A stretch of DNA of 64,000 nucleotides from Pseudomonas marginalis (GCF_900105325.1 NZ_FNSU01000004.1:186001-250000), one strand, 5' to 3'; counted from the stretch's first letter, positions 15,431-25,419 are shown. A program made the numbers and translations. The notes: generated by a model from the sequence alone, not told the origin.

Positions 15431-17235
15431 ACACTGCGGTCCTCGGACGGTTGCAGACTGACGCCCGGCGAGCCGGCGCGCAATTTCAAGGTTAACAGCG
15501 CGCCGCCTTCCTTGTGGTTGGCAAACAGCAGTTCGCCGCCAAAGGCACGCATCAGGGTTTCACAGATCGCCAGGCCCAGGCCCAAGCCCTGGGTGCGGGT
15601 CTTGGTGGTGTAGAACGGTTCGCTGGCGCGGCCCAGGGCTTCCATGCAAAAGCCTGGGCCATTGTCGCGAATGTACAGGTTGACGCCCTGGGCGGTGGTT
15701 TCGGCACTCAGCCACAGTTTGCGCGGCGGGCCTTTTTCGGTAAGGGCGTCGAGGGCGTTGGCCAGCAGGTTGCCCAGCACCTGGCGCAGGCGGGTTTCGC
15801 CGGCCTGCACCCACAGGGTCGCTTCCGGCAAATCGCGGATCAGCTCGACTTCCATCGAGCGCCGCCGCTTGGCCAGCAAGGCCAGCGCATCGTCCAGCGC
15901 CGGTTGCAGGGCCACGCTCTCCGGGGCATGGCGATCGCGCCGGGCGAAGGCGCGCAGGTGCGCGATGATCGAGGCCATGCGCCCGGTCAGTTCGCTGATC
16001 AGCTTGAGATTGCCCCGGGCATCGCTGGTGCGCTCGTGGTCGAGCAGGATCTCGGCGTTTTCCGCATAGCTGCGGATCGCCGCCAGGGGTTGATTGAGTT
16101 CGTGGCTGATACTTGCCGACATGGTGCCCAGCGCTGACAGCTTGCCGGCCTGCACCAAGTCATCCTGGGCGCGCACCAGTTCCTGCTGGGCGTGTTCGCG
16201 CTCCAGCACCTCCTGTTTGAGGCGACGGTTGAGGCCTTCCAGATCGCTGGTCCGTTCGACCACGCGCATCTCCAGCTCGCGGCGGGCCTTGGCTTCGAAG
16301 GCGATGCGTTCCAGGTAGTGGCGACGGCGCTGCATCAACAGGCCCAGCAGCAGCATCAACACCAGCAACGTGGCGCCGCCCACGGCGACCACCGTGCGCA
16401 CCGGGCGGCTGATCAAGGATTGCGGTGCAAGGATCTCCACATTCCAGCCGGTCTCGGCAATGGCGGTGGATTGGCGCAGCCATGCGCTGTTGCTCAGGCT
16501 CAACGGTTGCGGATCGCGCGTGGGGTAGGGCTGGATGGCGATGATGGCCTGGCGTTCTTCGGCGGTCAGCGGCCGGGTGGCCCGGAAGCGCCATTGCGGG
16601 CGTGACGTGAGGATCACCACGCCGTTGTGGTCGGTGACCAATAGTTGTTCCGGGGTATTGCCCCACAGGCTTTCGGTGTGGTCCAGGTCGACCTTGACCA
16701 CCAGTACGCCGATGATCGTGTCGCCATCGCGCACTGCGGCGGCGAAGAAATAGCCGCGCTTGGCCGAGGTGGTGCCCAGCCCGAAAAACCGCCCCAGGCG
16801 CCCGGCCATGGCTTCGCTGAAATAGGGCCGGAACGAGAAGTTGCGCCCGACGAAACTGTCCTGCTTGTCCCAATTGGACGCGGCGAGGGTCTTGCCGGTG
16901 GTGTCCATCAAATACATCACTTCCACCCCGGCCTGGGCGGCGACGTCCTTGAGCAGCAGGTTGGCGTTGACCAGGTTGGTACTGACCTGCGGTGCGTCCA
17001 GTGCCGTGCGCAAGGCCGGCAAGTCGCCGAGGATCTGCGGCAGCACTTCATAGCGATGCAGGGTGCCCAGCAGGTTGGCGACGTACAGGTCGAGGGTCTG
17101 GCGGTTTTGCCCGGCCAGTTCGCTGCGATAGTAACGCTCGGCCAAGTGCTCCAGCGGCCACAGCAACGGTGCCAGGCACAGGGCCAACAGGGCAAGGCTG
17201 CGCCAGCGGGGTCTTCGCGGAAGGGGTGGAGTCAT
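15427..17235 (-). CDS. dctB: C4-dicarboxylate sensor histidine kinase DctB
   Basis: A 602-residue membrane sensor kinase. A transmembrane segment (about 12-28), a periplasmic dCache-like sensor (about 35-280), a second transmembrane segment (about 284-306), a coiled coil and then a kinase core with H-box SASISHELNQPLAAIRSYAENAE, N, G1 (DNGPGF) and G2 (GLGLGLAI) boxes are visible. This matches DctB, which senses succinate, fumarate and malate. It starts 36 bases after the rmlD stop on the same strand. Confidence 0.9.
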   Translation of the reverse strand: MTPPLPRRPRWRSLALLALCLAPLLWPLEHLAERYYRSELAGQNRQTLDLYVANLLGTLHRYEVLPQILGDLPALRTALDAPQVSTNLVNANLLLKDVAAQAGVEVMYLMDTTGKTLAASNWDKQDSFVGRNFSFRPYFSEAMAGRLGRFFGLGTTSAKRGYFFAAAVRDGDTIIGVLVVKVDLDHTESLWGNTPEQLLVTDHNGVVILTSRPQWRFRATRPLTAEERQAIIAIQPYPTRDPQPLSLSNSAWLRQSTAIAETGWNVEILAPQSLISRPVRTVVAVGGATLLVLMLLLGLLMQRRRHYLERIAFEAKARRELEMRVVERTSDLEGLNRRLKQEVLEREHAQQELVRAQDDLVQAGKLSALGTMSASISHELNQPLAAIRSYAENAEILLDHERTSDARGNLKLISELTGRMASIIAHLRAFARRDRHAPESVALQPALDDALALLAKRRRSMEVELIRDLPEATLWVQAGETRLRQVLGNLLANALDALTEKGPPRKLWLSAETTAQGVNLYIRDNGPGFCMEALGRASEPFYTTKTRTQGLGLGLAICETLMRAFGGELLFANHKEGGALLTLKLRAGSPGVSLQPSEDRSV

Positions 17236-17271
17236 GGGAATCGTGCGCCTGTGGGTACAGGCGCATTATGC

Positions 17272-18141
17272 CTAGTGCTGCCCGGCAAGACACTCGCGCA
17301 ATGCGTCTTGCCACAAGGGCTGGCTGACGTGCCATTGCTGGCGCAGGTGGCTGCAATCCAGACGTGAGTTCAGCGGGCGCCGGGCGGGGGTCGGGTAGGC
17401 GCTGGAGGGGATCGCCTCCAGTTCGGCACAGGCGCGGCCACTGGCGCGCAGGTGCTCGCCGATTGCCTGGGCAAAGCCGAACCACGAGGTTTCACCCTCG
17501 GCGGTCAGGTGGTAGATGCCCCATTCCCCGGCCTTGCCCCCCTGCCAGCGTTCGATCAGGGCGCGCGTACTGGCGGCAATGGTCCCGGCCCACGTCGGCG
17601 CGCCGATCTGGTCGGCGACGATGCGCAGGTGGGGTTTTTCTTGCAGCAGGCGCTGCATGGTCAGCAGGAAGTTCTTGCCGTGGTTGGAGTAGACCCAGCT
17701 GGTGCGCAGGACCAGGTACTGGCCTCCCACTGCGGCAATCGCCTGTTCACCCGCCAGTTTGCTCTGGCCGTAGACGCCCAGGGGATTGGGTGTGTCAGCT
17801 TCGGTGTAGGGCCCAGGCTTGCTGCCGTCGAACACGTAGTCGGTGGAATAGTGGATCAACGGGATGCCCAGGGCCTTGGCTTCCTCGGCAAGAATCCCGG
17901 GGGCGGTGGCGTTGATGGCGAAGGCGAGGTCCGCTTCGCTTTCGGCCTGATCCACTGCCGTGTGGGCGGCGGCGTTGATGATCAGGTCGGGGCGATGGGC
18001 GCGCACCTGCTGGCGGATGTGCTTGGCGTCGGCCAGATCGAGGTGCTCGCGGCCAAGCACAATCAGTTCGCCCAGGCCTTGGAGCTGCTGTTGCAGTGCC
18101 TGGGAGACTTGGCCATGTTGGCCGGTGATCAGGATTTTCAT
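17272..18141 (-). CDS. rfbD: dTDP-4-dehydrorhamnose reductase RmlD
   Basis: A 289-residue short-chain reductase that makes the last step to dTDP-L-rhamnose. The nucleotide-binding loop GQHGQVSQAL is at about 7-16 and the catalytic YGQSK (YxxxK) near 128, with THR-equivalent HYSTDYVFDG before it. It is the last gene of rmlBACD; its start overlaps the rmlC stop by four bases. Confidence 0.94.
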   Translation of the reverse strand: MKILITGQHGQVSQALQQQLQGLGELIVLGREHLDLADAKHIRQQVRAHRPDLIINAAAHTAVDQAESEADLAFAINATAPGILAEEAKALGIPLIHYSTDYVFDGSKPGPYTEADTPNPLGVYGQSKLAGEQAIAAVGGQYLVLRTSWVYSNHGKNFLLTMQRLLQEKPHLRIVADQIGAPTWAGTIAASTRALIERWQGGKAGEWGIYHLTAEGETSWFGFAQAIGEHLRASGRACAELEAIPSSAYPTPARRPLNSRLDCSHLRQQWHVSQPLWQDALRECLAGQH

Positions 18142-18683
18142 GGGAATAGATCGGCGTCTTTCAGGCTTTTGCCGCTCTGGTCCTTGGAAGACAAGGTTGG
18201 AGGCCCCGTCAATTGCCAGTCGATATTGAGGTCCGGATCGTCCCAGCGGATGCAGCGCTCTGCAGAGGGAGTGTAGTAATCAGTCGTCTTGTAGAGGAAT
18301 TCTGCGTAGTCGCTGAGCACCACAAAACCATGGGCGAACCCCGGAGGAATCCACAGTTGGCGACTGTTTTCGGTCGATAGCCGAACGCTGGCCCATTTGC
18401 CAAATGCAGGTGAGCTCTGACGTATATCCACTGCGACGTCTAACACCTCACCGGCAGTCACTCGCACCAATTTGCCCTGAGCGTGTTCCACTTGGTAATG
18501 CAGGCCGCGCAACACGCCTCTTTGTGAGCGCGAGTGGTTGTCCTGAACAAACTCTTGCTGCAGCCCGGTTGCTTGCGCAAAGTCCCGGGCATTGAAACTC
18601 TCATAGAAAAAACCGCGTTCATCGCCAAAAACCTTCGGCTCGATGATCAATACCCCGGGCAACTCAGTGGCGGATACATTCAT
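18138..18683 (-). CDS. rfbC: dTDP-4-dehydrorhamnose 3,5-epimerase RmlC
   Basis: A 181-residue cupin epimerase (VFGDERGFFYESFNARDF, QDNHSRSQRGVLRGLHYQ with the catalytic His, and WIPPGFAHGFVVLSD). The reading frame is open further upstream, but homology and family length place the start at ATG 18683, inside the last 20 bases of rmlA. Product: dTDP-4-dehydro-L-rhamnose. Confidence 0.94.
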   Translation of the reverse strand: MNVSATELPGVLIIEPKVFGDERGFFYESFNARDFAQATGLQQEFVQDNHSRSQRGVLRGLHYQVEHAQGKLVRVTAGEVLDVAVDIRQSSPAFGKWASVRLSTENSRQLWIPPGFAHGFVVLSDYAEFLYKTTDYYTPSAERCIRWDDPDLNIDWQLTGPPTLSSKDQSGKSLKDADLFP

Positions 18684-19557
18684 ATGGATTATCCCCTGCG
18701 AGGGTGAACAAGTATTGACCGTAGCCGGTCTTGCCAAAATATTTGGCCCGCTCCAGCAAGTATTCACGGTCAATCCAGCGGTTCTGGTAAGCAATTTCTT
18801 CCAGGCAGGCTACTTTCAGGCCCTGGCGATGCTCGATGGTCTGCACGTAGAGCGAAGCTTCCAACAGGCTGTCGTGGGTGCCTGTATCGAGCCAAGCGAA
18901 GCCGCGCCCAAAACGTTCCACATGCAGGTCGCCGCGCTTGAGATAGGCGTTGTTGACGTCGGTAATCTCAAGCTCGCCACGATGTGAAGGTTTCACGGCT
19001 TTGGCGATCTCGATCACGTCGTTGTCGTAGAAGTAAAGGCCGGTTACGGCATAGGGGGACTTTGGCTTCAGTGGTTTCTCTTCAATCGACAGGGCGCGAC
19101 CATCCTTGTCGAAGTCGATCACGCCAAATCGTTCTGGGTCTTTTACCCAATAACCAAATACCGTCGCGCCGGAAGGACGCCTGGCTGCAGTCCGCAACTG
19201 TTCGCCGAAATATTGGCCGTGGAAAATGTTGTCACCCAGGATCAGGCATACCGGGTCATTACCGATAAATTCTTCGCCAATGATAAATGCCTGGGCCAAG
19301 CCATCCGGCGACGGCTGCTCGGCATAGGTGAAGCGCACGCCGAACTGGCTGCCATCGCCCAGCAAGTTACGATACTGCGGCAAGTCCACTGGCGTGGAAA
19401 TCACGAGGATGTCTTTGATTCCCGCCAGCATCAGCACCGAGATCGGGTAATAGATCATCGGCTTGTCATACACTGGCAGCAGCTGCTTGGACACGCCCAG
19501 GGTAATGGGGTGCAAGCGAGTGCCTGAGCCTCCTGCCAATACGATTCCCTTCATCAT
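18664..19557 (-). CDS. rfbA: Glucose-1-phosphate thymidylyltransferase RmlA
   Basis: A 297-residue nucleotidyltransferase making dTDP-glucose. The signature GGSGTRLHPIT is at about 8-18, with LGDNIFHG near 108 and EITDVNNAYL near 196. It overlaps rmlB by four bases upstream and rmlC by 20 downstream. Confidence 0.95.
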   Translation of the reverse strand: MMKGIVLAGGSGTRLHPITLGVSKQLLPVYDKPMIYYPISVLMLAGIKDILVISTPVDLPQYRNLLGDGSQFGVRFTYAEQPSPDGLAQAFIIGEEFIGNDPVCLILGDNIFHGQYFGEQLRTAARRPSGATVFGYWVKDPERFGVIDFDKDGRALSIEEKPLKPKSPYAVTGLYFYDNDVIEIAKAVKPSHRGELEITDVNNAYLKRGDLHVERFGRGFAWLDTGTHDSLLEASLYVQTIEHRQGLKVACLEEIAYQNRWIDREYLLERAKYFGKTGYGQYLFTLAGDNPYECIRH

Positions 19558-20636
19558 GCAATCAGATCCTTCATGTCGGTGTTGCCCAATCGTTCACCCT
19601 GATAACTGCCGTCCTGTACCCGGCGGCACCATTCCAGGTTGTCGAGGTACCACTGTACGGTCTTGCGCAGGCCGGTCTCGAACGTTTCTTCCGGGACCCA
19701 GCCCAGTTCGCGTTCGATCTTGCTGGCGTCGATTGCATAGCGCTGATCGTGGCCCGGTCGATCTTTGACGAACGTGATCAGGTCGGCAAATTTTTCCACA
19801 CCGGCCGGACGTTGCGGTGCCAATTCTTCCAGCAGGCCGCAGATGCCTCGTACCACGTCGATGTTTTTTTGCTCATTGTGGCCGCCGATATTGTAGGTCT
19901 CGCCGACCACACCTTCAGTTACCACTTTCAGAAGTGCGCGGGCATGGTCCTCGACGAACAGCCAGTCGCGCACCTGCAAACCATTACCATAGACCGGTAA
20001 TGGCTTGCCCGCGAGCGCGTTGAGGATGACCAGCGGGATCAACTTCTCGGGGAAGTGGAAAGGGCCGTAGTTGTTCGAACAATTGGTCAGCAATACCGGC
20101 AGGCCGTAGGTGCGCTGCCAGGCACGCACCAGGTGGTCGGACGCCGCTTTGCTCGCGGAGTAAGGTGAACTGGGCGCGTAAGGCGTGGTTTCGGTGAAAA
20201 GATCGTCAACGCCGTGCAGGTCGCCGTACACCTCATCGGTGGAGATGTGATGGAAACGGAAAGCGCTCTTGGAGGGCTCCGCCAGCGTGTGCCAGTACGC
20301 GCGGGTGGCCTCCAGCAGGCTGTAGGTGCCGACGATATTGGTCTGGATAAAATCCGACGGCCCGTCAATCGAACGATCGACATGGGATTCTGCAGCCAAG
20401 TGCATGATTGCCTGTGGCTCGAAGCGCGTCAGCACGGCGCTGACGCTGGCCTGGTCAATGATATCGGCCTGTACGAACTCATAGCGGCTGTTGGACGCAA
20501 TGCTGTTCAGTGATTCCAGATTGCCGGCATAGGTAAGTTTGTCCAGGTTGAGCACTTCGTGTTCGGTGTTTTGGATCAGATGGCGGATCAGGGCGGAGCC
20601 GATAAATCCAGCGCCGCCGGTGATGAGAATGCGCAT
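19554..20636 (-). CDS. rfbB: dTDP-glucose 4,6-dehydratase RmlB
   Basis: A 360-residue extended short-chain dehydrogenase. The NAD loop GGAGFIGS is at about 7-14, the catalytic region STDEVYGDL near 134-142 and YSASKAASD (Tyr/Lys) near 166. The start is ATG 20636; the open frame continues upstream without family similarity. It is first in the rmlBACD operon, which supplies dTDP-rhamnose for surface polysaccharide or rhamnolipid. Confidence 0.95.
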   Translation of the reverse strand: MRILITGGAGFIGSALIRHLIQNTEHEVLNLDKLTYAGNLESLNSIASNSRYEFVQADIIDQASVSAVLTRFEPQAIMHLAAESHVDRSIDGPSDFIQTNIVGTYSLLEATRAYWHTLAEPSKSAFRFHHISTDEVYGDLHGVDDLFTETTPYAPSSPYSASKAASDHLVRAWQRTYGLPVLLTNCSNNYGPFHFPEKLIPLVILNALAGKPLPVYGNGLQVRDWLFVEDHARALLKVVTEGVVGETYNIGGHNEQKNIDVVRGICGLLEELAPQRPAGVEKFADLITFVKDRPGHDQRYAIDASKIERELGWVPEETFETGLRKTVQWYLDNLEWCRRVQDGSYQGERLGNTDMKDLIA

Positions 20637-20789
20637 GTCGGAGGGCCTTTTCCTTAGACGGACATTAAGCGAATGAAGCATAGCTTGAGTTGTGCGGAAG
20701 ATAGGCGCAAGCGCGGTATGCGTAGGGGGGTTGCCTAACTCACCTGAACAATGGCGATATACACCCCTGAAAAAAACGAGGCCACGCCC

Positions 20790-23690
20790 ATGCTGCTTGC
20801 TACGTTGATCCATCGCGCCAATCTACCCTGCCCGCAAGTAGGCCCCGACCAGGCAGCGCAATTGCTCGAGCAGCACTACGGCCTCACGGGCACCCTGCAA
20901 TCACTGGGCAGCCAGCAAGACCTCAATTACAAAGTCGACAGCACTCGCGGCCGGTTTGTTCTGAAGATCTGCCGGGGCGACTATGCGGCGATTGAGCTGC
21001 AGGCCCAGCACGCGGCCCTCGACACCCTGCAGGCCGTGCGGGTGCCCAAGGTCATCAAGGCCCTGGGCGGTGAAGAACTGTTGAGCGTGACGGTCGATGG
21101 CCAGCCCCTGCACCTGCGGCTGCTGGACTATATCGACGGCCAGCCGTTGACCCATCTGCCGCATTTGGGGCGCGACGTGATCGCAGGCTTCGGCGACCTG
21201 TGCGGGCGCATGAGCCTGGCGCTGGCGGATTTCTCCCACCCTGGATTGGACCGTACCCTGCAATGGGACCCGCGCCATGCCCGGGAACTGATCACCCATC
21301 TGTTGGCCACCCTGGAAAACCTGCCCCACCGCGCCGCGCTGGAACAGGTGGCCGAGCAGGTTGAACAGCGCATTCGCCCCCTGGCCGACCGCCTGCCCTG
21401 GCAAGCGGTGCACATGGACATCACCGATGACAACGTGGTGTGGCAGCGCGATGCGCAACGGCACTGGCAACTGCAAGGCGTCATCGATTTCGGCGACCTG
21501 GTGCACACCTGGCGGATTGCCGACCTGTCGGTGACCTGCGCGGCCCTGTTGCACCATGCCGAGGGCGACCCGTTTGCCATCCTGCCGGCGGTCCGGGCCT
21601 GCCATGCCGTGACCCCACTGCAGCGCGAGGAGTTGCAGGCGTTGTGGCCGCTGATCGTCGCCCGTGCGGCAGTGTTGGTATTAAGCAGCGAACAGCAGCA
21701 GCGCCTGGATCCGGACAACACTTACCTGTTGAAAAACGCCGAACACGAGTGGGAAATTTTCCATGTGGCGACGTCGGTGCCGTTTGAGCTGATGGAGGCT
21801 GCGATTCTCGGCAGTGTCGGTGAGACGCTGTCGTCGATTGCCAGCCAGGACTTCGCGCCGTTGCTACCGGGCCTGGTGGGGCGTGAGTTCGCGCTGATCG
21901 ACCTGGGGGTGCTCAGCCCGCATTTCGAAGCCGGCAATTGGGAACTGCCCGGCATTGATCGGCAGTTGCTGGATCAGGCGGCGGCCGTGCATGGGCTGGC
22001 GGCAAGTCGTTATGGCCAATATCGGCTGTCGCGCACTTGCCCGGACAGTGCCACCGAACCGCAGACTTTCCCCCTCCACGTAGAGCTGCATCTGCCCCAT
22101 GGCACGGTGTTGGAGGCGCCTTTTGCCGGAACGCTGCATCAGGACGCCGATGGCCTTGTGAGCGTGCAAGGGGTGGAGCTGAGCGTGCGGTTGTGGGGCG
22201 TGGACACCCGGTTGAAGCACGGTTCATTGCTGGTGGAGGGGCAGGTTCTCGGTGAGGTCCATGGACCGCTGACCGTGCAACTGTGCCGTGCCGACCTCGA
22301 ACCGCCGCTGTTTTGTACACCGTCCCGGGCCTTGGCCTGGCAAGCCTTGTGCCCCTCGCCCGCGGCATTACTGGGACTGGCCTGCGATGCCGAACCGGAA
22401 CTCGACCCCCACGCCCTGCTGGCCCGGCGTGACGCCAGTTTTGCCCGCTCGCAGAAGCACTATTACGTCGACCCGCCACGCATCGAGCGCGGCTGGCGCA
22501 ACCACCTGATCGATATGCAGGGCCGCTCCTACCTGGACATGCTCAATAACGTTGCCGTACTGGGTCACGGCCACCCGCGCATGGCGGCGGTCGCGGCGCG
22601 GCAATGGTCGCTGCTCAATACCAACTCGCGGTTTCACTATGCCGCCATTGCCGAGTTTTCCGAGCGCTTGCTGGCGCTGGCGCCGGCGGGCATGGATCGG
22701 GTGTTCCTGGTCAACAGCGGCACCGAGGCCAACGACCTGGCCATCCGCCTGGCCTGGGCCTACAGCGGTGGGCGCGACATGCTCAGTGTGCTGGAGGCCT
22801 ATCACGGCTGGTCGGTGGCGGCGGATGCGGTGTCCACCTCGATTGCGGACAATCCCCAGGCCTTGAGCAGCCGCCCGGAATGGGTCCACCCGGTCACTGC
22901 GCCGAACACCTATCGCGGTGAATTCCGCGGGCGGGACAGTGCGCCGGACTACGTACGAAGCGTGGAACATAACCTGGCGAAAATCGTTGCGAGCAAGCGC
23001 CAACTGGCCGGGTTTATCTGTGAACCGGTGTACGGCAACGCCGGCGGCATCTCCCTGCCGCCGGGTTACTTGCAGCAGGTGTACGGGTTGGTGCGTGCCC
23101 AAGGCGGCGTGTGCATCGCCGATGAAGTGCAGGTCGGCTACGGCCGCATGGGGCACTTTTTCTGGGGCTTCGAAGAGCAGGGCGTGGTGCCCGACATCAT
23201 CACCATGGCCAAGGGCATGGGCAACGGTCAGCCACTTGGCGCGGTGATCACCCGTCGCGAGATCGCCGAGGCATTGGAGGCCGAGGGGTATTTCTTCTCG
23301 TCGTCGGGGGGCAGCCCGGTGAGTTGCCGGATCGGCATGGCGGTGCTGGATGTGATGGAAGAAGAAAAGCTGTGGGAAAACGCCCAGGTGGTCGGCGGGC
23401 ATTTCAAGGCCCGGCTGGAAGCGCTGATCGACCGTCATCCCCTGGTGGGCGCGGTTCACGGTTCCGGTTTCTATCTGGGCCTGGAGTTGGTGCGTGACCG
23501 GCAAACCCTGGAGCCCGCCACCGAAGAGACCACCCTGTTGTGTGATCGCTTGCGGGAGTTGGGGATTTTCATGCAGCCGACTGGCGATTATTTGAACATC
23601 CTCAAGATCAAGCCGCCGATGGTGACCTCCAAACGTAGCGTGGACTTCTTTGTCGACATGCTGTCGAAGGTGCTGGATGAGCAACTGTAA
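20790..23690 (+). CDS. APH-kinase-like / class III aminotransferase fusion
   Basis: A 966-residue multidomain protein. Residues about 15-310 form an aminoglycoside-phosphotransferase-like domain with the Brenner motif (HMDITDDNVVW) and metal-binding IDFGD. Residues about 430-530 resemble a degenerate M23/lipoyl-like beta domain (LEAPFAGTLHQDADGLVSVQG). Residues about 555-966 are a class III PLP aminotransferase with FLVNSGTEAND, DEVQVGYGRMG and the PLP lysine in ITMAKGMGNG. I choose ATG 20790 because ACGAGG precedes it; ATG 20751 has no ribosome-binding site. Substrates are unknown; the neighbouring agmatine deiminase suggests amine metabolism. Confidence 0.85.
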   Translation: MLLATLIHRANLPCPQVGPDQAAQLLEQHYGLTGTLQSLGSQQDLNYKVDSTRGRFVLKICRGDYAAIELQAQHAALDTLQAVRVPKVIKALGGEELLSVTVDGQPLHLRLLDYIDGQPLTHLPHLGRDVIAGFGDLCGRMSLALADFSHPGLDRTLQWDPRHARELITHLLATLENLPHRAALEQVAEQVEQRIRPLADRLPWQAVHMDITDDNVVWQRDAQRHWQLQGVIDFGDLVHTWRIADLSVTCAALLHHAEGDPFAILPAVRACHAVTPLQREELQALWPLIVARAAVLVLSSEQQQRLDPDNTYLLKNAEHEWEIFHVATSVPFELMEAAILGSVGETLSSIASQDFAPLLPGLVGREFALIDLGVLSPHFEAGNWELPGIDRQLLDQAAAVHGLAASRYGQYRLSRTCPDSATEPQTFPLHVELHLPHGTVLEAPFAGTLHQDADGLVSVQGVELSVRLWGVDTRLKHGSLLVEGQVLGEVHGPLTVQLCRADLEPPLFCTPSRALAWQALCPSPAALLGLACDAEPELDPHALLARRDASFARSQKHYYVDPPRIERGWRNHLIDMQGRSYLDMLNNVAVLGHGHPRMAAVAARQWSLLNTNSRFHYAAIAEFSERLLALAPAGMDRVFLVNSGTEANDLAIRLAWAYSGGRDMLSVLEAYHGWSVAADAVSTSIADNPQALSSRPEWVHPVTAPNTYRGEFRGRDSAPDYVRSVEHNLAKIVASKRQLAGFICEPVYGNAGGISLPPGYLQQVYGLVRAQGGVCIADEVQVGYGRMGHFFWGFEEQGVVPDIITMAKGMGNGQPLGAVITRREIAEALEAEGYFFSSSGGSPVSCRIGMAVLDVMEEEKLWENAQVVGGHFKARLEALIDRHPLVGAVHGSGFYLGLELVRDRQTLEPATEETTLLCDRLRELGIFMQPTGDYLNILKIKPPMVTSKRSVDFFVDMLSKVLDEQL

Positions 23691-23811
23691 ATAATCGATT
23701 GTTATCGGTGATTGGCTGTCATATTTTTCATCCAGGCTGTCTGTTCGCTTTTAAAGCCGATTTTTATCCGTTATAAAGTCGGCCTTTACCCCATTCGGAG
23801 TCCTGATCGCC

Positions 23812-24918
23812 ATGACCACCCTGCACAGCACCCCCCGCGCCGATGGCTTCCACATGCCCGCCGAATGGGCGCCACAGACCCAAACCTGGATGGTGTGGCC
23901 CGAGCGCCCGGACAACTGGCGCCTGGGCGGCAAGCCCGCGCAGGCCGCTCACGTGGCCGTGGCCAAGGCCATCGCACGTTTTGAGCCGGTGACCGTTGCG
24001 GTTTCCGCCGGCCAGTACGAAAACGCCCGCGCCCGCCTGGACGTGCCGAATATCCGTGTGGTGGAAATGTCCAGCGATGACGCCTGGGTGCGCGATACCG
24101 GCCCGACGTTCGTGATCAACGACCGTGGCGAAGTGCGCGGCGTGAACTGGGATTTCAACGCTTGGGGCGGTTTTGACGGTGGCCTGTATTCGCCGTGGAA
24201 CCGCGACTCGCAGGTGGGCGGCAAGATCCTCGAAATCGAGCGCGCGCCGCGTTACCGCACAGAGGGTTTCGTGCTGGAAGGCGGCTCGATCCACGTCGAC
24301 GGCGAAGGCACCCTGATCACCACCGAAGAGTGCCTGCTCAATCGCAACCGTAATCCGCACCTCGACCGTGCCGAAATCGAAGCGGTGCTCAGCGCCAACC
24401 TGGCTGTGGATAAGATCATCTGGCTGCCGGACGGCCTGTTCAACGACGAAACCGACGGTCATGTGGATAACTTCTGCTGCTACGTGCGCCCGGGCGAAGT
24501 ATTGCTGGCCTGGACCGACGACCCGCAAGACCCGAACTACGGACGTTGCCACGCCGCCATGGCCGTCCTGCAAAGCAGCACCGACGCCCAGGGGCGCTCG
24601 TTCACAGTGCATAAAATGCCGATCCCGGGGCCGTTGTATGCCACTGAGGAAGAGTGCGCAGGGGTCGACCCGGTGGACGGCACACAGGAACGCAATCCGA
24701 CCGTGCGGTTGGCGGGTTCCTACGTCAACTTCCTGATCGTCAACGGCGGCATCATCGCGCCAAGTTTCGACGACCCGTTGGACGCTGAAGCCAAGGCTAT
24801 CCTGCAGAACCTGTTCCCGCAGCACGAAGTGGTGATGGTGCCGGGCCGTGAACTGTTACTGGGTGGCGGTAATATCCATTGCCTGACCCAACAACAGCCT
24901 GCCCCGCATAAAAACTGA
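23812..24918 (+). CDS. aguA: Agmatine deiminase
   Basis: A 368-residue guanidino-modifying enzyme converting agmatine to N-carbamoylputrescine and ammonia. Substrate-binding WVRDTGPTF, ETDGHVDNF with the catalytic His, and the nucleophile Cys357 in GGGNIHCLTQQ are all present. It is separated by about 120 bases from the fusion gene. Usually AguB follows; it is not adjacent here. Confidence 0.95.
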   Translation: MTTLHSTPRADGFHMPAEWAPQTQTWMVWPERPDNWRLGGKPAQAAHVAVAKAIARFEPVTVAVSAGQYENARARLDVPNIRVVEMSSDDAWVRDTGPTFVINDRGEVRGVNWDFNAWGGFDGGLYSPWNRDSQVGGKILEIERAPRYRTEGFVLEGGSIHVDGEGTLITTEECLLNRNRNPHLDRAEIEAVLSANLAVDKIIWLPDGLFNDETDGHVDNFCCYVRPGEVLLAWTDDPQDPNYGRCHAAMAVLQSSTDAQGRSFTVHKMPIPGPLYATEEECAGVDPVDGTQERNPTVRLAGSYVNFLIVNGGIIAPSFDDPLDAEAKAILQNLFPQHEVVMVPGRELLLGGGNIHCLTQQQPAPHKN

Positions 24919-24978
24919 GTGCAGTTGTAACAATGCCTTTCCGGCAGCCGGGCGCTCCTCGGTGTCGGCCCCTACAGC

Positions 24979-25013
24979 AAGCCCACGGCCCATCACGCTC
25001 GTGGGCTTTTTTG
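24979..25013 (+). terminator. Rho-independent terminator of aguA
   Basis: Stem AAGCCCACG (24979-24987) with CGTGGGCTT (25000-25008) followed by a T run. Confidence 0.85.
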
Positions 25014-25152
25014 TGCCCACCCACCTATAAACACGCGACATTGGCATAGCTCTTGTATCGGTGTTGCCCCAGTGTCCCAGGGTGATGACCGCACAGTTCT
25101 GTCATAAACCTTGAGTAAGTTAGCCGCTCACGCAGCAGGAGAGAGCGCCGAA

Positions 25153-25368
25153 ATGAATGCCAATATCAACCCGATGTACACGCGCACCTTCCACCCTTCG
25201 CGGGTTGACGGTGACGCGATCCATGCGCTGGGGCTCTGGTTGAAGGAAAACGGCTCGCGACAAGTCAGGCAGCAGCCGGATTTGCGCAGTGTGATGAGTG
25301 AACGCTACCCGGTGGGGTTGTTCAGCGAGGATGAAATGCACGCGTTGTGCGAGTTGATTGAAAACTGA
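25153..25368 (+). CDS. Small conserved-looking hypothetical protein
   Basis: A 71-residue protein beginning MNANINPMYTR after a good AGGAGAG ribosome-binding site; an upstream in-frame TTG at 25111 is not favoured. It is acidic at the C terminus (FSEDEMHALCELIEN), has no signal peptide or membrane segment and no motif I recognise. The codon usage fits the chromosome. Confidence 0.65.
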   Translation: MNANINPMYTRTFHPSRVDGDAIHALGLWLKENGSRQVRQQPDLRSVMSERYPVGLFSEDEMHALCELIEN

Positions 25369-25419
25369 ACAATCACCACTGATGTCGTAGATACCGTCTA
25401 TCCAACACCGCGTAAATCC

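Noticed and set aside
18684..18794. N-terminal extension of rmlC
   Set aside because: The extra 37 codons lie inside rmlA and do not resemble RmlC; the family start is at 18683.
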